64,000 nt of DNA from Betaproteobacteria bacterium (GTDB taxonomy: Bacteria > Pseudomonadota > Gammaproteobacteria > Burkholderiales > Burkholderiaceae_F), in the NCBI GenBank assembly GCA_016861185.1, contig BOKW01000003.1, forward strand, positions 248,001 through 312,000. Reading direction: 5' to 3'. A program made the position numbers and the translations under genes. Positions within the stretch are counted from its first letter, which is position 1; each line of letters begins with the position of its first letter. Of the stretch, positions 51,993 through 60,688 are shown piece after piece. The notes under the pieces were generated by a model. It searched no databases. It was given only the letters and a program-made list of their open reading frames with translations, and was not told the DNA's origin.

Positions 51993-52537
51993 GTCCACCG
52001 TTCGCGCTGCCGCTGTCCGCGGGCGAACTCGCCGCGCTGTTCGGCCACTTCCTGCTGCTGTCGCTGCTTGCGATCGGCGGCGCGATCACGGTCGCGCCCG
52101 AGATGCATCGCGTGCTGGTCGACCGCATGGCGCTGCTGACCGATGCGCAGTTCAACGCATCGATCGCCATCGCGCAGGCCGCGCCGGGGCCGAACGTGCT
52201 GTTCGTCGCGGTGATGGGCTACCAGGCGGGAGGCCCCGTCGCCGCGCTGGTCGCGCTCGCCGCGATCATGCTGCCGTCGACCACGCTCGCGCTGGCCGCC
52301 TCGCGCTGGGGTCACGCGCGCCGCGAGTGGCGCCCGGTGCAGGCGTTCAAGGCCGGCATGGCACCGATCGTCATCGCGCTGCTGATGGCCACCGGTTGGA
52401 TCCTCGCGGCGGCCACGCCGGGCTGGCGGCATCTCGTGCTGACGGTCGCCGCCGCGCTGCTGGTCTGGCGCACGCGGATCCACCTGCTGTGGCTGATCGG
52501 CGCCGGCGCGGTCGCCGGTGCCCTCGGGTGGGTCTGA
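51989..52537 (+). CDS. Chromate transporter, second subunit (half-size)
   Basis: A 182-residue CHR-family half protein. LLSLLAIGGAITVAPEMHRV and FNASIAIAQAAPGPNVLFVA are the counterpart motifs of the first subunit, in an oppositely oriented membrane arrangement expected for the two halves. The ATGA overlap (51989-51992) couples the two. It converges with the NsrR-type gene. Confidence 0.88.
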   Translation: MSPPFALPLSAGELAALFGHFLLLSLLAIGGAITVAPEMHRVLVDRMALLTDAQFNASIAIAQAAPGPNVLFVAVMGYQAGGPVAALVALAAIMLPSTTLALAASRWGHARREWRPVQAFKAGMAPIVIALLMATGWILAAATPGWRHLVLTVAAALLVWRTRIHLLWLIGAGAVAGALGWV

Positions 52538-52542
52538 GTCCG

Positions 52543-52977
52543 TCAGGCGCGCGGCAGCAGTTTCACCAGTGCAGCGCGGTTCTCGATCAGATCGGCGAGC
52601 GTGTGGCGGTCGAGCTCGGCCATGTAGGCGTCGAGCGCGCGCTTGAGCACGCTCTTGAGTTTGCACGACGGCGTGATCACGCAGCGGTTGCCGCTCGGGC
52701 CGAAGCACTCGACCAGCGTGAACTCGCCCTCGGCGAGCCGCACGACGTCGCCGATCGAGATCTCCTTCGCCGGGCGGCCGAGCCGGATGCCGCCGCCGCG
52801 GCCGCGGCTCGTTTCGATGTAGCCAGCCTGGCCGAATTCGTGCACGACCTTCATCAGGTGGTTCTTGGAGATGCCGTAGGCGTCGGCGATCTCCTGGATC
52901 GTCGCCGTCGCGTCGGCGTGCGCGCCGAGGTACATCAGCGTGCGCAGCGCGTAGTCGGTGTAGTCGGTCAATCGCAT
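52543..52977 (-). CDS. nsrR: Rrf2-family regulator, NsrR-type
   Basis: A 144-residue Rrf2 protein. The winged helix (YALRTLMYLGAHADATATIQ, then EIADAYGISKNHLMKVVHEF) and the iron-sulfur cysteines C91, C99 and C105 (C-x7-C-x5-C) match NsrR, the nitric-oxide sensor of betaproteobacteria. A matching operator lies at 52996-53018 just upstream. NO damage to the cluster releases DNA. No NO-detoxifying gene is adjacent, so further targets must be elsewhere. Confidence 0.85.
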   Translation of the reverse strand: MRLTDYTDYALRTLMYLGAHADATATIQEIADAYGISKNHLMKVVHEFGQAGYIETSRGRGGGIRLGRPAKEISIGDVVRLAEGEFTLVECFGPSGNRCVITPSCKLKSVLKRALDAYMAELDRHTLADLIENRAALVKLLPRA

Positions 52978-52995
52978 CGCGGTCCGGGCTGTCTG

Positions 52996-53018
52996 AAGAT
53001 GGATTCCGGTTGAATCTT
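52996..53018. promoter_or_regulatory. NsrR-like operator
   Basis: AAGATGGATTCCGGTTGAATCTT fits the 23-bp NsrR consensus AAGATGyATTT-n-AAATrCATCTT in length and in its outer halves (AAGAT and ATCTT), with several mismatches in the middle. It lies 19 bp upstream of nsrR and 58 bp upstream of rarD, so it could control both. Binding is inferred. Confidence 0.65.
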
Positions 53019-53075
53019 AACGCCGGTCGCGCGGCGCGTCTGACACAATGCGCGCCCGCCCCGAACTCCCGTCCG

Positions 53076-53966
53076 ATGAACGCCGGTATCGCCTACGCCG
53101 TCCTCGCCTACGTGCTGTGGGGCGTGTTTCCCGTCTATTTCAAAGCGCTGCAGCACGTCGCCGCGACCGAGATCCTCGCGCACCGGATGGTCTGGTCGCT
53201 CGCCTTCGTCGCGGCGGTGCTCGCGCTGCGGCGCCGCTTCGACTGGCTGCGCGAAGTGCTGGAGCGGCCCGCGCTCGTCGGCCGCTTCGCTGCGACCGCT
53301 GCGCTCGTATCGATCAACTGGGGCGTCTACATCTGGGCCGTCAACGCGGGCCATGTCGTCGACGCGAGCCTGGGGTACTTCATCAACCCGCTGGTCAACG
53401 TCGCGATCGGCGCGCTGCTGCTGCACGAGCGGCTGCGCGCGGCGCAGTGGATCGCGGTCGCGCTCGCCGCGGCGGGCGTGGCCTGGCTGACCTGGCATGC
53501 CGGCGCGTTGCCGTGGATCGGACTCACGCTCGCGTTTTCCTTCGCGGCCTACGGCCTGCTGCGCAAGACGGCATCGCTCGGTGCGGCCGAAGGGCTCGCG
53601 CTCGAAACGGCGCTGCTCGCTCCGCTCGCGCTCGCCTATCTCGCCTGGCTCGGCGCAAGCGATCGGAGCGCGTTCGTCGACGGCTCGGCGCCGACGCGCT
53701 GGCTGCTTGCCGCGGCCGGCCCCGTCACGGCGCTGCCCTTGCTTGCGTTCGCGGCCGGCGCGCGGCGCATCCCGTTTTCGATGCTGGGCGTGCTGCAGTA
53801 CATCGCGCCGACGCTGCAGCTTCTGCTCGGCGTGTGGCTGTACCGCGAGCCGTTCGAGCCGGGCAAGGCGCTCGGCTTCGCCGCGATCTGGATCGCGCTC
53901 GCGATCTATTCCGCCGAAGGCCTGTGGCAGACGTGGCGGCGCGCGCCGCCGTCCCCCGCCGCCTGA
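53076..53966 (+). CDS. rarD: RarD/EamA-type permease
   Basis: A 296-residue carrier with ten hydrophobic helices arranged as two EamA repeats. YAVLAYVLWGVFPVYFKALQ, TEILAHRMVWSL and SINWGVYIWAVNAGHVVDAS, then LGYFINPLVNVAIG, are the RarD signature order. RarD proteins export small metabolites; the substrate is unknown. It is divergent from nsrR over a shared operator. ATG 53076 is the start. Confidence 0.87.
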   Translation: MNAGIAYAVLAYVLWGVFPVYFKALQHVAATEILAHRMVWSLAFVAAVLALRRRFDWLREVLERPALVGRFAATAALVSINWGVYIWAVNAGHVVDASLGYFINPLVNVAIGALLLHERLRAAQWIAVALAAAGVAWLTWHAGALPWIGLTLAFSFAAYGLLRKTASLGAAEGLALETALLAPLALAYLAWLGASDRSAFVDGSAPTRWLLAAAGPVTALPLLAFAAGARRIPFSMLGVLQYIAPTLQLLLGVWLYREPFEPGKALGFAAIWIALAIYSAEGLWQTWRRAPPSPAA

Positions 53967-53976
53967 GCGGCGCGTC

Positions 53977-54558
53977 TCAACTGCGCAGCCGTGCACTGCG
54001 CGCCATCGCCTCGATCTGCGACTGATAGCGCGGGAAGAAGGCCAGCCGCGGCGCCGAATACATGATGACGAACAGCTCGTTGCCGCGCACGGCGCCGTAG
54101 GCGATGCCCGACAGCCGCACCTCGTCGACCTTGCGCACCATCGAGAAGTGGAAGCGGAAGCCCTTGCCGCCGAGGAATTCGGCCGGCTCGAGCCTATCGA
54201 GCGTGAAGGTCGAGCCGTCGGCGGTCAGCAGGTTCTGGTACAGCGCGACGATCTCGTGCGGCTCCATCGAGGCGCGGAACGTCAGCGGGCGCTGCTCCTT
54301 GTCGCCGCGCGGCGCCTGCGCGATCACTGCGCCGTCCTTGATGCCGACATAGAACTGCAGGCGGTCGACCGTGAAGCCTTCGACGGTCCAGGTCGGCGCG
54401 CCGCCGGCCGCGCCCCCTTCGAACTGGTTCCACGGTCCGTCCAGATGAACGACCAGGCGCTCGGCGACGACGGCCTCGCCGCGCTCGACCTTGGTGACCG
54501 TCGCGCAACCGGCGAGTGCGAGCAGGGACAGCAGCGTCAGCAGGCGCAGCAGCTTCAT
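53977..54558 (-). CDS. Lipoprotein of unknown function
   Basis: A 193-residue lipoprotein with lipobox LLALAGC (Cys18). The mature part is alpha/beta (APTWTVEGFTVDRLQFYVGI, GFRFHFSMVRKVDEVRLSGI). It starts with a 4-bp overlap of the upstream M48 gene end (54555-54558), so it is the third gene of a coupled operon. No family is recognised. Confidence 0.78.
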   Translation of the reverse strand: MKLLRLLTLLSLLALAGCATVTKVERGEAVVAERLVVHLDGPWNQFEGGAAGGAPTWTVEGFTVDRLQFYVGIKDGAVIAQAPRGDKEQRPLTFRASMEPHEIVALYQNLLTADGSTFTLDRLEPAEFLGGKGFRFHFSMVRKVDEVRLSGIAYGAVRGNELFVIMYSAPRLAFFPRYQSQIEAMARSARLRS

Positions 54559-55718
54559 GATTTCGTCTCGGCAAGATAACTCTGGATCAGTCCGGCGTCG
54601 GGCGCGGCCGGCGCCTTTTCGAGGTAGCGGGCGAACGCGGCGCGCGCCGGCTCGGACTGGTTGCGGCCGCGGAGAATGAAGCCCATCGAGCGGTGCGTCT
54701 GCGCCGGTTCGCCGCCGGCGCGCACCGCGGCCTCGAAATCGGCGAGCGCCTGATCGAGGTCGCCGTCCTGCGCGCGCAGCCGGCGCGTTTCGCCGCGGAA
54801 GTACTTCAGTTCGGCGCGCTGCGGCTGGCGTGCGACCATGCGGTCGAGCAGGACCAGCGCTTCATCGTATTGGCCGCGCTTCAGTTCGTCGTCGAGCAGA
54901 TCGAACTGCAGCGGCGCGAGTTGCTCGGCGAAGCGCGCTTCGCCCGTGTCGCCACCGGCATCCCCCGCCCACTGCAGCAGCGCGTCGCGCCGTTCGTCCG
55001 AGGCCGGATGCGAAGCGAACATCGGGCTGCGCCTGGACGGATCGCCGCCGGCGCCCGCCGATACTTCCTGCAGCAGGTTGTCCCACACCTTCGCCGCTTC
55101 GCGCGCGTCGTAGCCGGCCTGGTTCATCAGCACGACGCCGATGCGGTCGGCCTCGCGCTCGTGTTCGCGCGAGTACGCGTACATGCTCGCGATCGTCGCG
55201 AGCTGGCCGATCGCGCCGACCAGCCCGAACGCGGCGAGGAAGGTGCCGAACGCGCTCTTGGACTTGGCGTCGCGCAGGCGGTCGATCGAGTGCCGCTGCA
55301 GGTAGTGCGCGATCTCGTGGCCGATCACCGCGGCCAGCTGCGCCTCGTTCTCCACGCGCAGCAGCAGGCCCGACCACACCTGCATCATGCCGTTCGGCGC
55401 CATGCTCGCGTTGAACCACGGCGTGCGCACCGGATAAACGCGGATGTCGGGGCAGTGCCCGGCGCCGAGCTTGCACGCGATGCCCTGCAGATACTCGCGC
55501 AGCGCCTCGTCGCGCATCAGGAACGGGCTGCGACGCAGGCGCGCCTCCTCGCGCGCCATCGTCGCCCACAGGCCGCCTTCGTCGGAGGCGGCATCGGGGC
55601 GCGCAAAGCGCGGCGGCATGGCCCAGTCCCGCTGCTCCGCCACCTGCGCGCGCACCGATACCGCGCCCAGTAGCGCGCAATGCGCGCAACCCCACGCGAT
55701 GAACTGCCGGCGCTTCAT
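54555..55718 (-). CDS. M48-family metalloprotease with TPR tail
   Basis: A 387-residue exported protein with a signal peptide ending RAQ. The M48 zinc site is HEIAH (134-138) with a third Glu in EREADRIGV. The rest of the catalytic domain contains NASMAPNGMMQVWSGLLLRV as in BepA/YfgC-type outer-membrane quality-control proteases, and residues about 290-387 are TPR repeats. It likely degrades misfolded outer-membrane proteins. The ATG overlaps the stop of the upstream gene (55715-55718). Confidence 0.88.
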   Translation of the reverse strand: MKRRQFIAWGCAHCALLGAVSVRAQVAEQRDWAMPPRFARPDAASDEGGLWATMAREEARLRRSPFLMRDEALREYLQGIACKLGAGHCPDIRVYPVRTPWFNASMAPNGMMQVWSGLLLRVENEAQLAAVIGHEIAHYLQRHSIDRLRDAKSKSAFGTFLAAFGLVGAIGQLATIASMYAYSREHEREADRIGVVLMNQAGYDAREAAKVWDNLLQEVSAGAGGDPSRRSPMFASHPASDERRDALLQWAGDAGGDTGEARFAEQLAPLQFDLLDDELKRGQYDEALVLLDRMVARQPQRAELKYFRGETRRLRAQDGDLDQALADFEAAVRAGGEPAQTHRSMGFILRGRNQSEPARAAFARYLEKAPAAPDAGLIQSYLAETKS

Positions 55719-56452
55719 TGCGCGGCGGGAAAGCCCTGCAGCAGGGCGTCGACCGTTTCGGCGGCCTTGGCGGCCTCGCGCAGATCGCCCGAGGCGCGCA
55801 CGAGCTGGTTGAACCACAGCACCTGGCCGGTTTCGAGATCGACCAGCGATGCGTAGCCGACCTGCGCACCGCCGGCGAGCCCGACGCCGAGCAGCGCCAT
55901 TACGGCCATCGTCGCGACGCGTTCGGCGCTCGCATAGCTGTCGCGCACCCAGGTGAACAGGCCGTAGCGGGCGCCGCTGCGCTCCTTGAGCGGGCGCAGC
56001 GCGTCGCCGAAGCTCCAGTCGAGCTTGCCTTCCTTGGTCGGCAGGGCGAGCGGACCGCCGCGCGCGTGGTGGATCGAGATCGCGCGCGCCACCGCCGCGT
56101 GCAGCGTCAGCAGCTCGGCCATCTCGTCGGCGCTGCGCTCGTCGATCTCGACGGCGTTCAGGCCGATGCGGTTCTTCTTCTCGACGAGCGCCTGCTTCAT
56201 GAAGCCGGTCGCCGCTTCGGTCCAGTCGGCCTTCGGTTCGAGCACGCCGCCGGCGCTGACCGAATACAGCTCGACGTCGAGGGGCGCGATCAACACCTTT
56301 GCGTCCTTCGGCAGCGCCGTGAACCCCGGCGCCAGGCTGCGGGCCTGCGCCCAGGCGGCCGCCGACGCGGCGAGCAGCAGCAGGGAGAGCGCAGCGCGGC
56401 ACCATCCCGGCACCATGCGCCGCGCGGCGGCGAACGAGTCCTTTGATTCCAA
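55715..56452 (-). CDS. Exported protein, operon with M48 protease
   Basis: A 245-residue protein. A hydrophobic signal (AALSLLLLAASAAAWA) is followed by a domain with PKDAKVLIAPLDVELYSVSA, then GLAGGAQVGYASLVDLETGQ, VLWFNQLVRA, the pattern of exported DUF799/GNA1162-like or similar surface-assembly proteins; I am not certain of the family. It leads the coupled three-gene run with the M48 protease and lipoprotein, which points to an envelope function. Confidence 0.65.
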   Translation of the reverse strand: MESKDSFAAARRMVPGWCRAALSLLLLAASAAAWAQARSLAPGFTALPKDAKVLIAPLDVELYSVSAGGVLEPKADWTEAATGFMKQALVEKKNRIGLNAVEIDERSADEMAELLTLHAAVARAISIHHARGGPLALPTKEGKLDWSFGDALRPLKERSGARYGLFTWVRDSYASAERVATMAVMALLGVGLAGGAQVGYASLVDLETGQVLWFNQLVRASGDLREAAKAAETVDALLQGFPAAQ

Positions 56453-56608
56453 GCGGCTCCCCCTCGTGTTCCGCGCCGCTTCGCCGCGGATTCAGGGTCC
56501 GCGTGTCTTCTCGAGCCGGCGCCCGGTCGCTTCCGATCGGCGCGGCGAATCTAACATCCGCCGCGCGCGCAACGGCGCCGCGTTGGCCGCGTACAACATT
56601 GGCCGCGC

Positions 56609-56965
56609 TCAGTCGACCGCGAGCAGCTCGACCTCGAACAGCAGCGTCGCGTTAGGCGGGATCACGTCGCCGGCGCCCCAGGCGCCGTAGCCGAGGGCAG
56701 GCGGAATCGTCAGCTTGCGCACGCCGCCGACGCGCATGCCGGCCACGCCCTCGTCCCAGCCGGCGATGACGTTGCCCCGGCCGAGCGCGAAGCCGAACGG
56801 TTCGCCGCGATCCTTGCTCGAATCGAACTTGCGCCCATCGACGAGCCAGCCGGTGTAATGCACGAGCACGTCGTTGCCGCTGCGCGCGACGGCACCCGTG
56901 CCGACCGTCAGATCCTCGTACTGCAGCCCGCTGGGGGTCGTGATCGCCGCCATGCGCTTCTCCAT
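56609..56965 (-). CDS. FKBP-type peptidyl-prolyl isomerase
   Basis: A 118-residue single FKBP domain: VLVHYTGWLVDGRKFDSSKD, then PFGFALGRGNVIAGWDEGVA and IPPALGYGAWGAGDVIPPNA. It has no export signal, so it is cytoplasmic. It catalyses proline cis-trans isomerisation and may chaperone folding. The start could also be the inner ATG at residue 5. Confidence 0.92.
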   Translation of the reverse strand: MEKRMAAITTPSGLQYEDLTVGTGAVARSGNDVLVHYTGWLVDGRKFDSSKDRGEPFGFALGRGNVIAGWDEGVAGMRVGGVRKLTIPPALGYGAWGAGDVIPPNATLLFEVELLAVD

Positions 56966-57016
56966 CGAGCGGGCAACGCGCCCGCGCCGGCGAGCATACG
57001 CGGGCGCGGGCGGTGT

Positions 57017-58141
57017 TCAGGCCGCCTTGCGTTCGGCCGCTTCGCCGCGGATGCGGAAGCGCGGCCCCAACTCGGCGAGCTTCTCCATGATGCCCGTGTA
57101 CTCCAGCTCGCTCATCGCCAGCATCGCCGCGCCGAAGAAGCCCTGCCGCCGCATTTCCATGGCCTTGTCGGCGGCGCGCGTGCGCACGGCGTCCCAGAAC
57201 GGATGCGCAAAGGCGTCGAGCGGGTCGGTGAGCCGGCCTTCGTGCATCGCGTAGGCCGCGCAACTGACCAGCGGCGGGCCGTCGAAATAGCTCGTCCCGG
57301 TGTTCAGCCCGACCGGCATCAGCGGCATGTTGTGCGAGCCGCGCATGCCGCCGGCGACGTAGTGCGCGGTCGCGTACGGCGCGAGCACTTCGCCGGTGGC
57401 GGGGAAATTCATCTGCGTGCGCACCAGCATCACCGGGTCGTCCTTGCCGGTGTACTTGCCGGCGATGTTGTGCAGCCGCGAGGTCGCGACCGCAACCGAC
57501 TGTTCGCCGGTGGCGCGCGACCACACCGACTCGACGACGTAGCGCTCGGCGTCGCGCAGCAGCGCGGCGATGTCGTACAACTGCTCGGGCGCGACCAGCT
57601 CGATCACGCGGTCGCCGGAGGTCTCGTTCACGTCCATGATCACGAAGCGGAAGCCCTTCGCCATCTTCGGCGACAGGATCAGCCCGGGGGTGGTCATCGG
57701 ATCCGCGAACGTCAGGTACAGCGGCAGGTTGAACGCGCCGGGGTCGGTTTTGTCGGCGGCGAAGAACAGGAACGGCTCGTTGGGCCGCTCGTCGATCTCC
57801 ATCTCCGCGACGGCCGGTCCCATACCCTTGACGTTGCCGGAGAACGCGTCCTTCAGCAGGTCCTGGCCCGCGCCGTACAGGCCCTGCCGTTTCGCGACTT
57901 CGGTGCCGGCGACGAAGGCATCCCACGCGAGCTTGTGCACGCTTTCGTCGCCGACGCCGCGCCGGTGCGTCATCAGGATCGCGACGTCGTCGCCGGTGAA
58001 CGAGATGCGGTGATCGATGAGCCGTCCCTGCGCATTCGCTTCGATGTGCGCGCGCACGGCCGCCAGCAGCGGCTGCGACGGCGCGATGTGTCCGCCGATC
58101 GAACCGATGTCGGCCTTGATGACTGAGAGGGTGATCTTCAT
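57017..58141 (-). CDS. Class V (archaeal-type) fructose-1,6-bisphosphate aldolase/phosphatase
   Basis: A 374-residue protein beginning MKITLSVIKADIGSIGGH, the hallmark of the bifunctional FBP aldolase/phosphatase of archaea. EIDERPNEPFLFFAADKTDP, GKYTGKDDPVMLVR (with Tyr230 and Lys233 where the aldolase Schiff-base tyrosine and lysine lie) and NMPLMPVGLNTGTSYFDGPP complete the pattern. It converts triose phosphates through FBP to fructose-6-phosphate in gluconeogenesis. The metal-binding acidic residues near residue 11 and in RTQMNF-type segments seem present. AAAGGAG precedes ATG 58141. It is uncommon in betaproteobacteria and may have been acquired. Confidence 0.87.
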   Translation of the reverse strand: MKITLSVIKADIGSIGGHIAPSQPLLAAVRAHIEANAQGRLIDHRISFTGDDVAILMTHRRGVGDESVHKLAWDAFVAGTEVAKRQGLYGAGQDLLKDAFSGNVKGMGPAVAEMEIDERPNEPFLFFAADKTDPGAFNLPLYLTFADPMTTPGLILSPKMAKGFRFVIMDVNETSGDRVIELVAPEQLYDIAALLRDAERYVVESVWSRATGEQSVAVATSRLHNIAGKYTGKDDPVMLVRTQMNFPATGEVLAPYATAHYVAGGMRGSHNMPLMPVGLNTGTSYFDGPPLVSCAAYAMHEGRLTDPLDAFAHPFWDAVRTRAADKAMEMRRQGFFGAAMLAMSELEYTGIMEKLAELGPRFRIRGEAAERKAA

Positions 58142-58288
58142 GGTCGCTCCTTTCGCGCCGGCCAACAGGGCGCCGTGCGCCATCGAGCGGCGCCGCAGCG
58201 GCGAAGTCAGTATCGACCCGCCGGCACCCGCGGCGTTGACACCCGTCAAGCGACGCGCCGCAGCGAAGGCGGAGCGTGCTTCGCGCCC

Positions 58289-58603
58289 TCAGGCCGGCTG
58301 CAGCAGCAGCATACGCGCCGCATGCCGCAGCCGCATGCGCAGCCGCAGCAAGGCGAAACTCGCGCCGCCGCCTCGCTGCGGCGCGGGCCGCAGCCGCTCG
58401 ACGATCACACGCGCACCGCCGATCGCTTCGATCACCGTCCGTGCGCGCGGCGCGAGCGCGACGTCGTCACCGCCGCGCGCGAAGTGGTCGCGCGGCTCTC
58501 CCGATTGCGTGAGCCAGATCCGGCCGTGCACCACGCGCACGCGCTGCCCGGCGCGCGCGTCGAAGGCCAGCAGCTGTCCGTGTCCGATGTCGAAGATCTG
58601 CAT
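58289..58603 (-). CDS. DUF2917 family protein
   Basis: A 104-residue protein of the DUF2917 type: an N-terminal half with VRVVHGRIWLTQSGEPRDHF and the cupin-like GDDVALAPRARTVIEAIG. It could be a tiny cupin. The Arg/Leu-rich C-terminus is not conserved-looking. It is common in Burkholderiales; the role is unknown. Confidence 0.72.
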   Translation of the reverse strand: MQIFDIGHGQLLAFDARAGQRVRVVHGRIWLTQSGEPRDHFARGGDDVALAPRARTVIEAIGGARVIVERLRPAPQRGGGASFALLRLRMRLRHAARMLLLQPA

Positions 58604-58770
58604 GCGCGTTCTCCCGTCGCTTTCGTTCGCCGCCCGCTTTCGGTGCCGCGGCCACGTTCGGTCGGAACGAGACGGCGCGTGCGACGATGAGAATCGCAGC
58701 GTACGCAGCGGCGCGCGGCCGCGTTGCTAAATCTCCGCTCAGCGGTCCGTAAGAACTTGCTAAGCGACGA

Positions 58771-59871
58771 CTAGCCGCGCAGATCGATGACGCGCACGCG
58801 CACCTGGCGCTGCTTGCCGCCGCGAACGACGGTCAGCTCGGCGGTCTTGTCGATGCCGACGCGGTCGAGTTCGGCGGCGAACTGCGAAACCGTTTCGACG
58901 CGCCGGCCGTTGACCGCGACGATCACGTCGCCGAGGTCGCCGCTGCGCTGGTTCAGCGGCTGCAGTCCGGCTTCGGCGGCCGGCGTACCGCGCCCGACCG
59001 CGGCGATCACCACGCCCGAGATGCCGGCGCGCGCGACCAGGTCGGGCCGCACCGGCTCGATGCCGATGCCGGGCAGCGGCGCCCGCCCACGCGCGATCAG
59101 CGCAGGCACGATGCGATTGACCAGGTCGACCGGGATCGCGAAACCGACGCCGGCCGAGCTGCCACTGGCGGAGCGGATTGCCGTGTTGACGCCGATTAGC
59201 CGGCCCGCGCTGTCGAGCAGCGGGCCGCCCGAGTTGCCGGGATTGATCGCGGCGTCGGTCTGGATCACGCCGGCGACTTCGCGATAGCCCTCGATGGTCG
59301 GCAGCTCGCGGTCGAGCGCGCTGACGATGCCCTGCGTCAGCGTGCGCTGCAGGCCGAACGGATTGCCGATCGCGTAGACCGACTGGCCGATCTTCAGGTC
59401 GCGCGAGGTGCCGAGCGGAATCGGCCGGATGTCCTTCGGCACACGCGCCAGCTTGACGACCGCGAGGTCGTATTCGGGCGCGAAGCCGACCGGCCGCGCT
59501 TCGATCGGGTCGCCGGCATCGAGCTGAACGAAAACGCGGCGCGCGCCCGCGACGACATGGTTGTTCGTGACCACGTGGCCCGCGGTGTCCCACACAAAGC
59601 CGCTGCCCGCGCCCTGCGACACCTCGGCGGTGAAAAAACCGCGCGGCTGCAGTGTTTCGGTGGTGATGTAGGCGACCGAAGGCGCGGCGTTCTCGAACAG
59701 ACCGACCAGCGCCTGCTCGTGCGGTAGCAGCGGTCCGCGCGGCTGCACCGCGCGCGGCTCCGCACGCGGCGGGCTCTGCGCGACGACGGTCGCCAGCCCC
59801 GCGCCGAGCGCGGCGATCAGCGCGGCCGCGAGGATCAGCGCACGCGGCTGCGGACGTTGAAGGAAACGCAT
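58771..59871 (-). CDS. HtrA/Deg-type periplasmic serine protease
   Basis: A 366-residue S1C protease. A signal anchor (ALILAAALIAALGAGLATVV) is followed by the trypsin-like domain with triad His105 (TNNHVV), Asp135 (EYDLAVV) and Ser214 (NPGNSGGP). One PDZ domain follows (about 270-360, ISGVVIAAVGRGTPAAEAGL). A single PDZ and an N-terminal anchor make it DegS/AlgW-like, so it may start envelope stress signalling or degrade misfolded proteins. ATG 59871 is the start. Confidence 0.92.
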   Translation of the reverse strand: MRFLQRPQPRALILAAALIAALGAGLATVVAQSPPRAEPRAVQPRGPLLPHEQALVGLFENAAPSVAYITTETLQPRGFFTAEVSQGAGSGFVWDTAGHVVTNNHVVAGARRVFVQLDAGDPIEARPVGFAPEYDLAVVKLARVPKDIRPIPLGTSRDLKIGQSVYAIGNPFGLQRTLTQGIVSALDRELPTIEGYREVAGVIQTDAAINPGNSGGPLLDSAGRLIGVNTAIRSASGSSAGVGFAIPVDLVNRIVPALIARGRAPLPGIGIEPVRPDLVARAGISGVVIAAVGRGTPAAEAGLQPLNQRSGDLGDVIVAVNGRRVETVSQFAAELDRVGIDKTAELTVVRGGKQRQVRVRVIDLRG

Positions 59872-60026
59872 GGTCTCTCTCCGTGATTCTGCTGGGCCGT
59901 CGCGGGGTTCCGCCAAGCGAGGTTCGACCGCCGTGCCGCCCTCGGGTTCGAAGCTTTCGACCGTGGCGCCGATCAAATTGGGGCGGTCCGCGCCGCCGTC
60001 AACCGGCGGCCAGGCCGCGCCCGTCT

Positions 60027-60584
60027 TCAATGGCATGGCTTCAGCTCGCGCAGCCGCGCGCGGCACTCCCACGGCGGCATCGCATCCGCCGCAGCCCACA
60101 GGCCGAGGCCTTCACGCCGCGCACGCGCCTCGTTCCGCGCGAGTTCGCGCCGCTCGTCGAACGTCTGCTCGTCGGCGTAGCGATCGTAGTGCCAGGCGGC
60201 GCCGCGGCCGACCAGCGCCCGCGCGACGTCGATCGACCCGGCGTAGACGCGGCAGATCTCGCGGCCGCGCGGATCGGTCTTGTAGCACTCGACCTCGAGC
60301 GGCCGCCCGCGCAGCAGTTGCTCCAGCGCGCGCTTCGACTCGGTCGCGTGCGCCTGCGTCCATTCCGGGGCGTCGACCGCGTGCAAGCGCACGCGGAACT
60401 CGCCGCGTTCGGCCGAATCGAGCACGAAGCTGTCGCCGTCGATCACGCGCGCGACCGCGCCGCCGGCGCGAAACGGCGGATGAAAAGACGCCTCGCGCTC
60501 GGGCGAAGTGCGGTCGAGCACCGCGACGAGCAGCGCCGACAGCAGGAGCACGGCCAGCAGCAGCAGGGACAGAAGCCGCTTCAC
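60027..60584 (-). CDS. Exported thermonuclease-like nuclease
   Basis: A 185-residue protein with an N-terminal hydrophobic segment (LLSLLLLAVLLLSALLVAVL) and an SNase (OB-fold) domain: VARVIDGDSFVLD, FRVRLHAVDAPE with its Arg/Asp, ESKRALEQLLRGR and REICRVYAGSIDVARALVGR. Staphylococcal-nuclease relatives cut DNA and RNA with calcium. The start is GTG 60584, poorly supported by a ribosome site. It is divergent from the DM13 protein gene. Confidence 0.83.
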   Translation of the reverse strand: MKRLLSLLLLAVLLLSALLVAVLDRTSPEREASFHPPFRAGGAVARVIDGDSFVLDSAERGEFRVRLHAVDAPEWTQAHATESKRALEQLLRGRPLEVECYKTDPRGREICRVYAGSIDVARALVGRGAAWHYDRYADEQTFDERRELARNEARARREGLGLWAAADAMPPWECRARLRELKPCH

Positions 60585-60688
60585 GGGGCGAATCGTCGCC
60601 GACCTGCCCGGCGAATTCAAACGGCGCGCGGTAAGGTCGGCCGCCTCCGCGCGACCAAGGGCGACATCACGACAACGAGGAGCGAACC

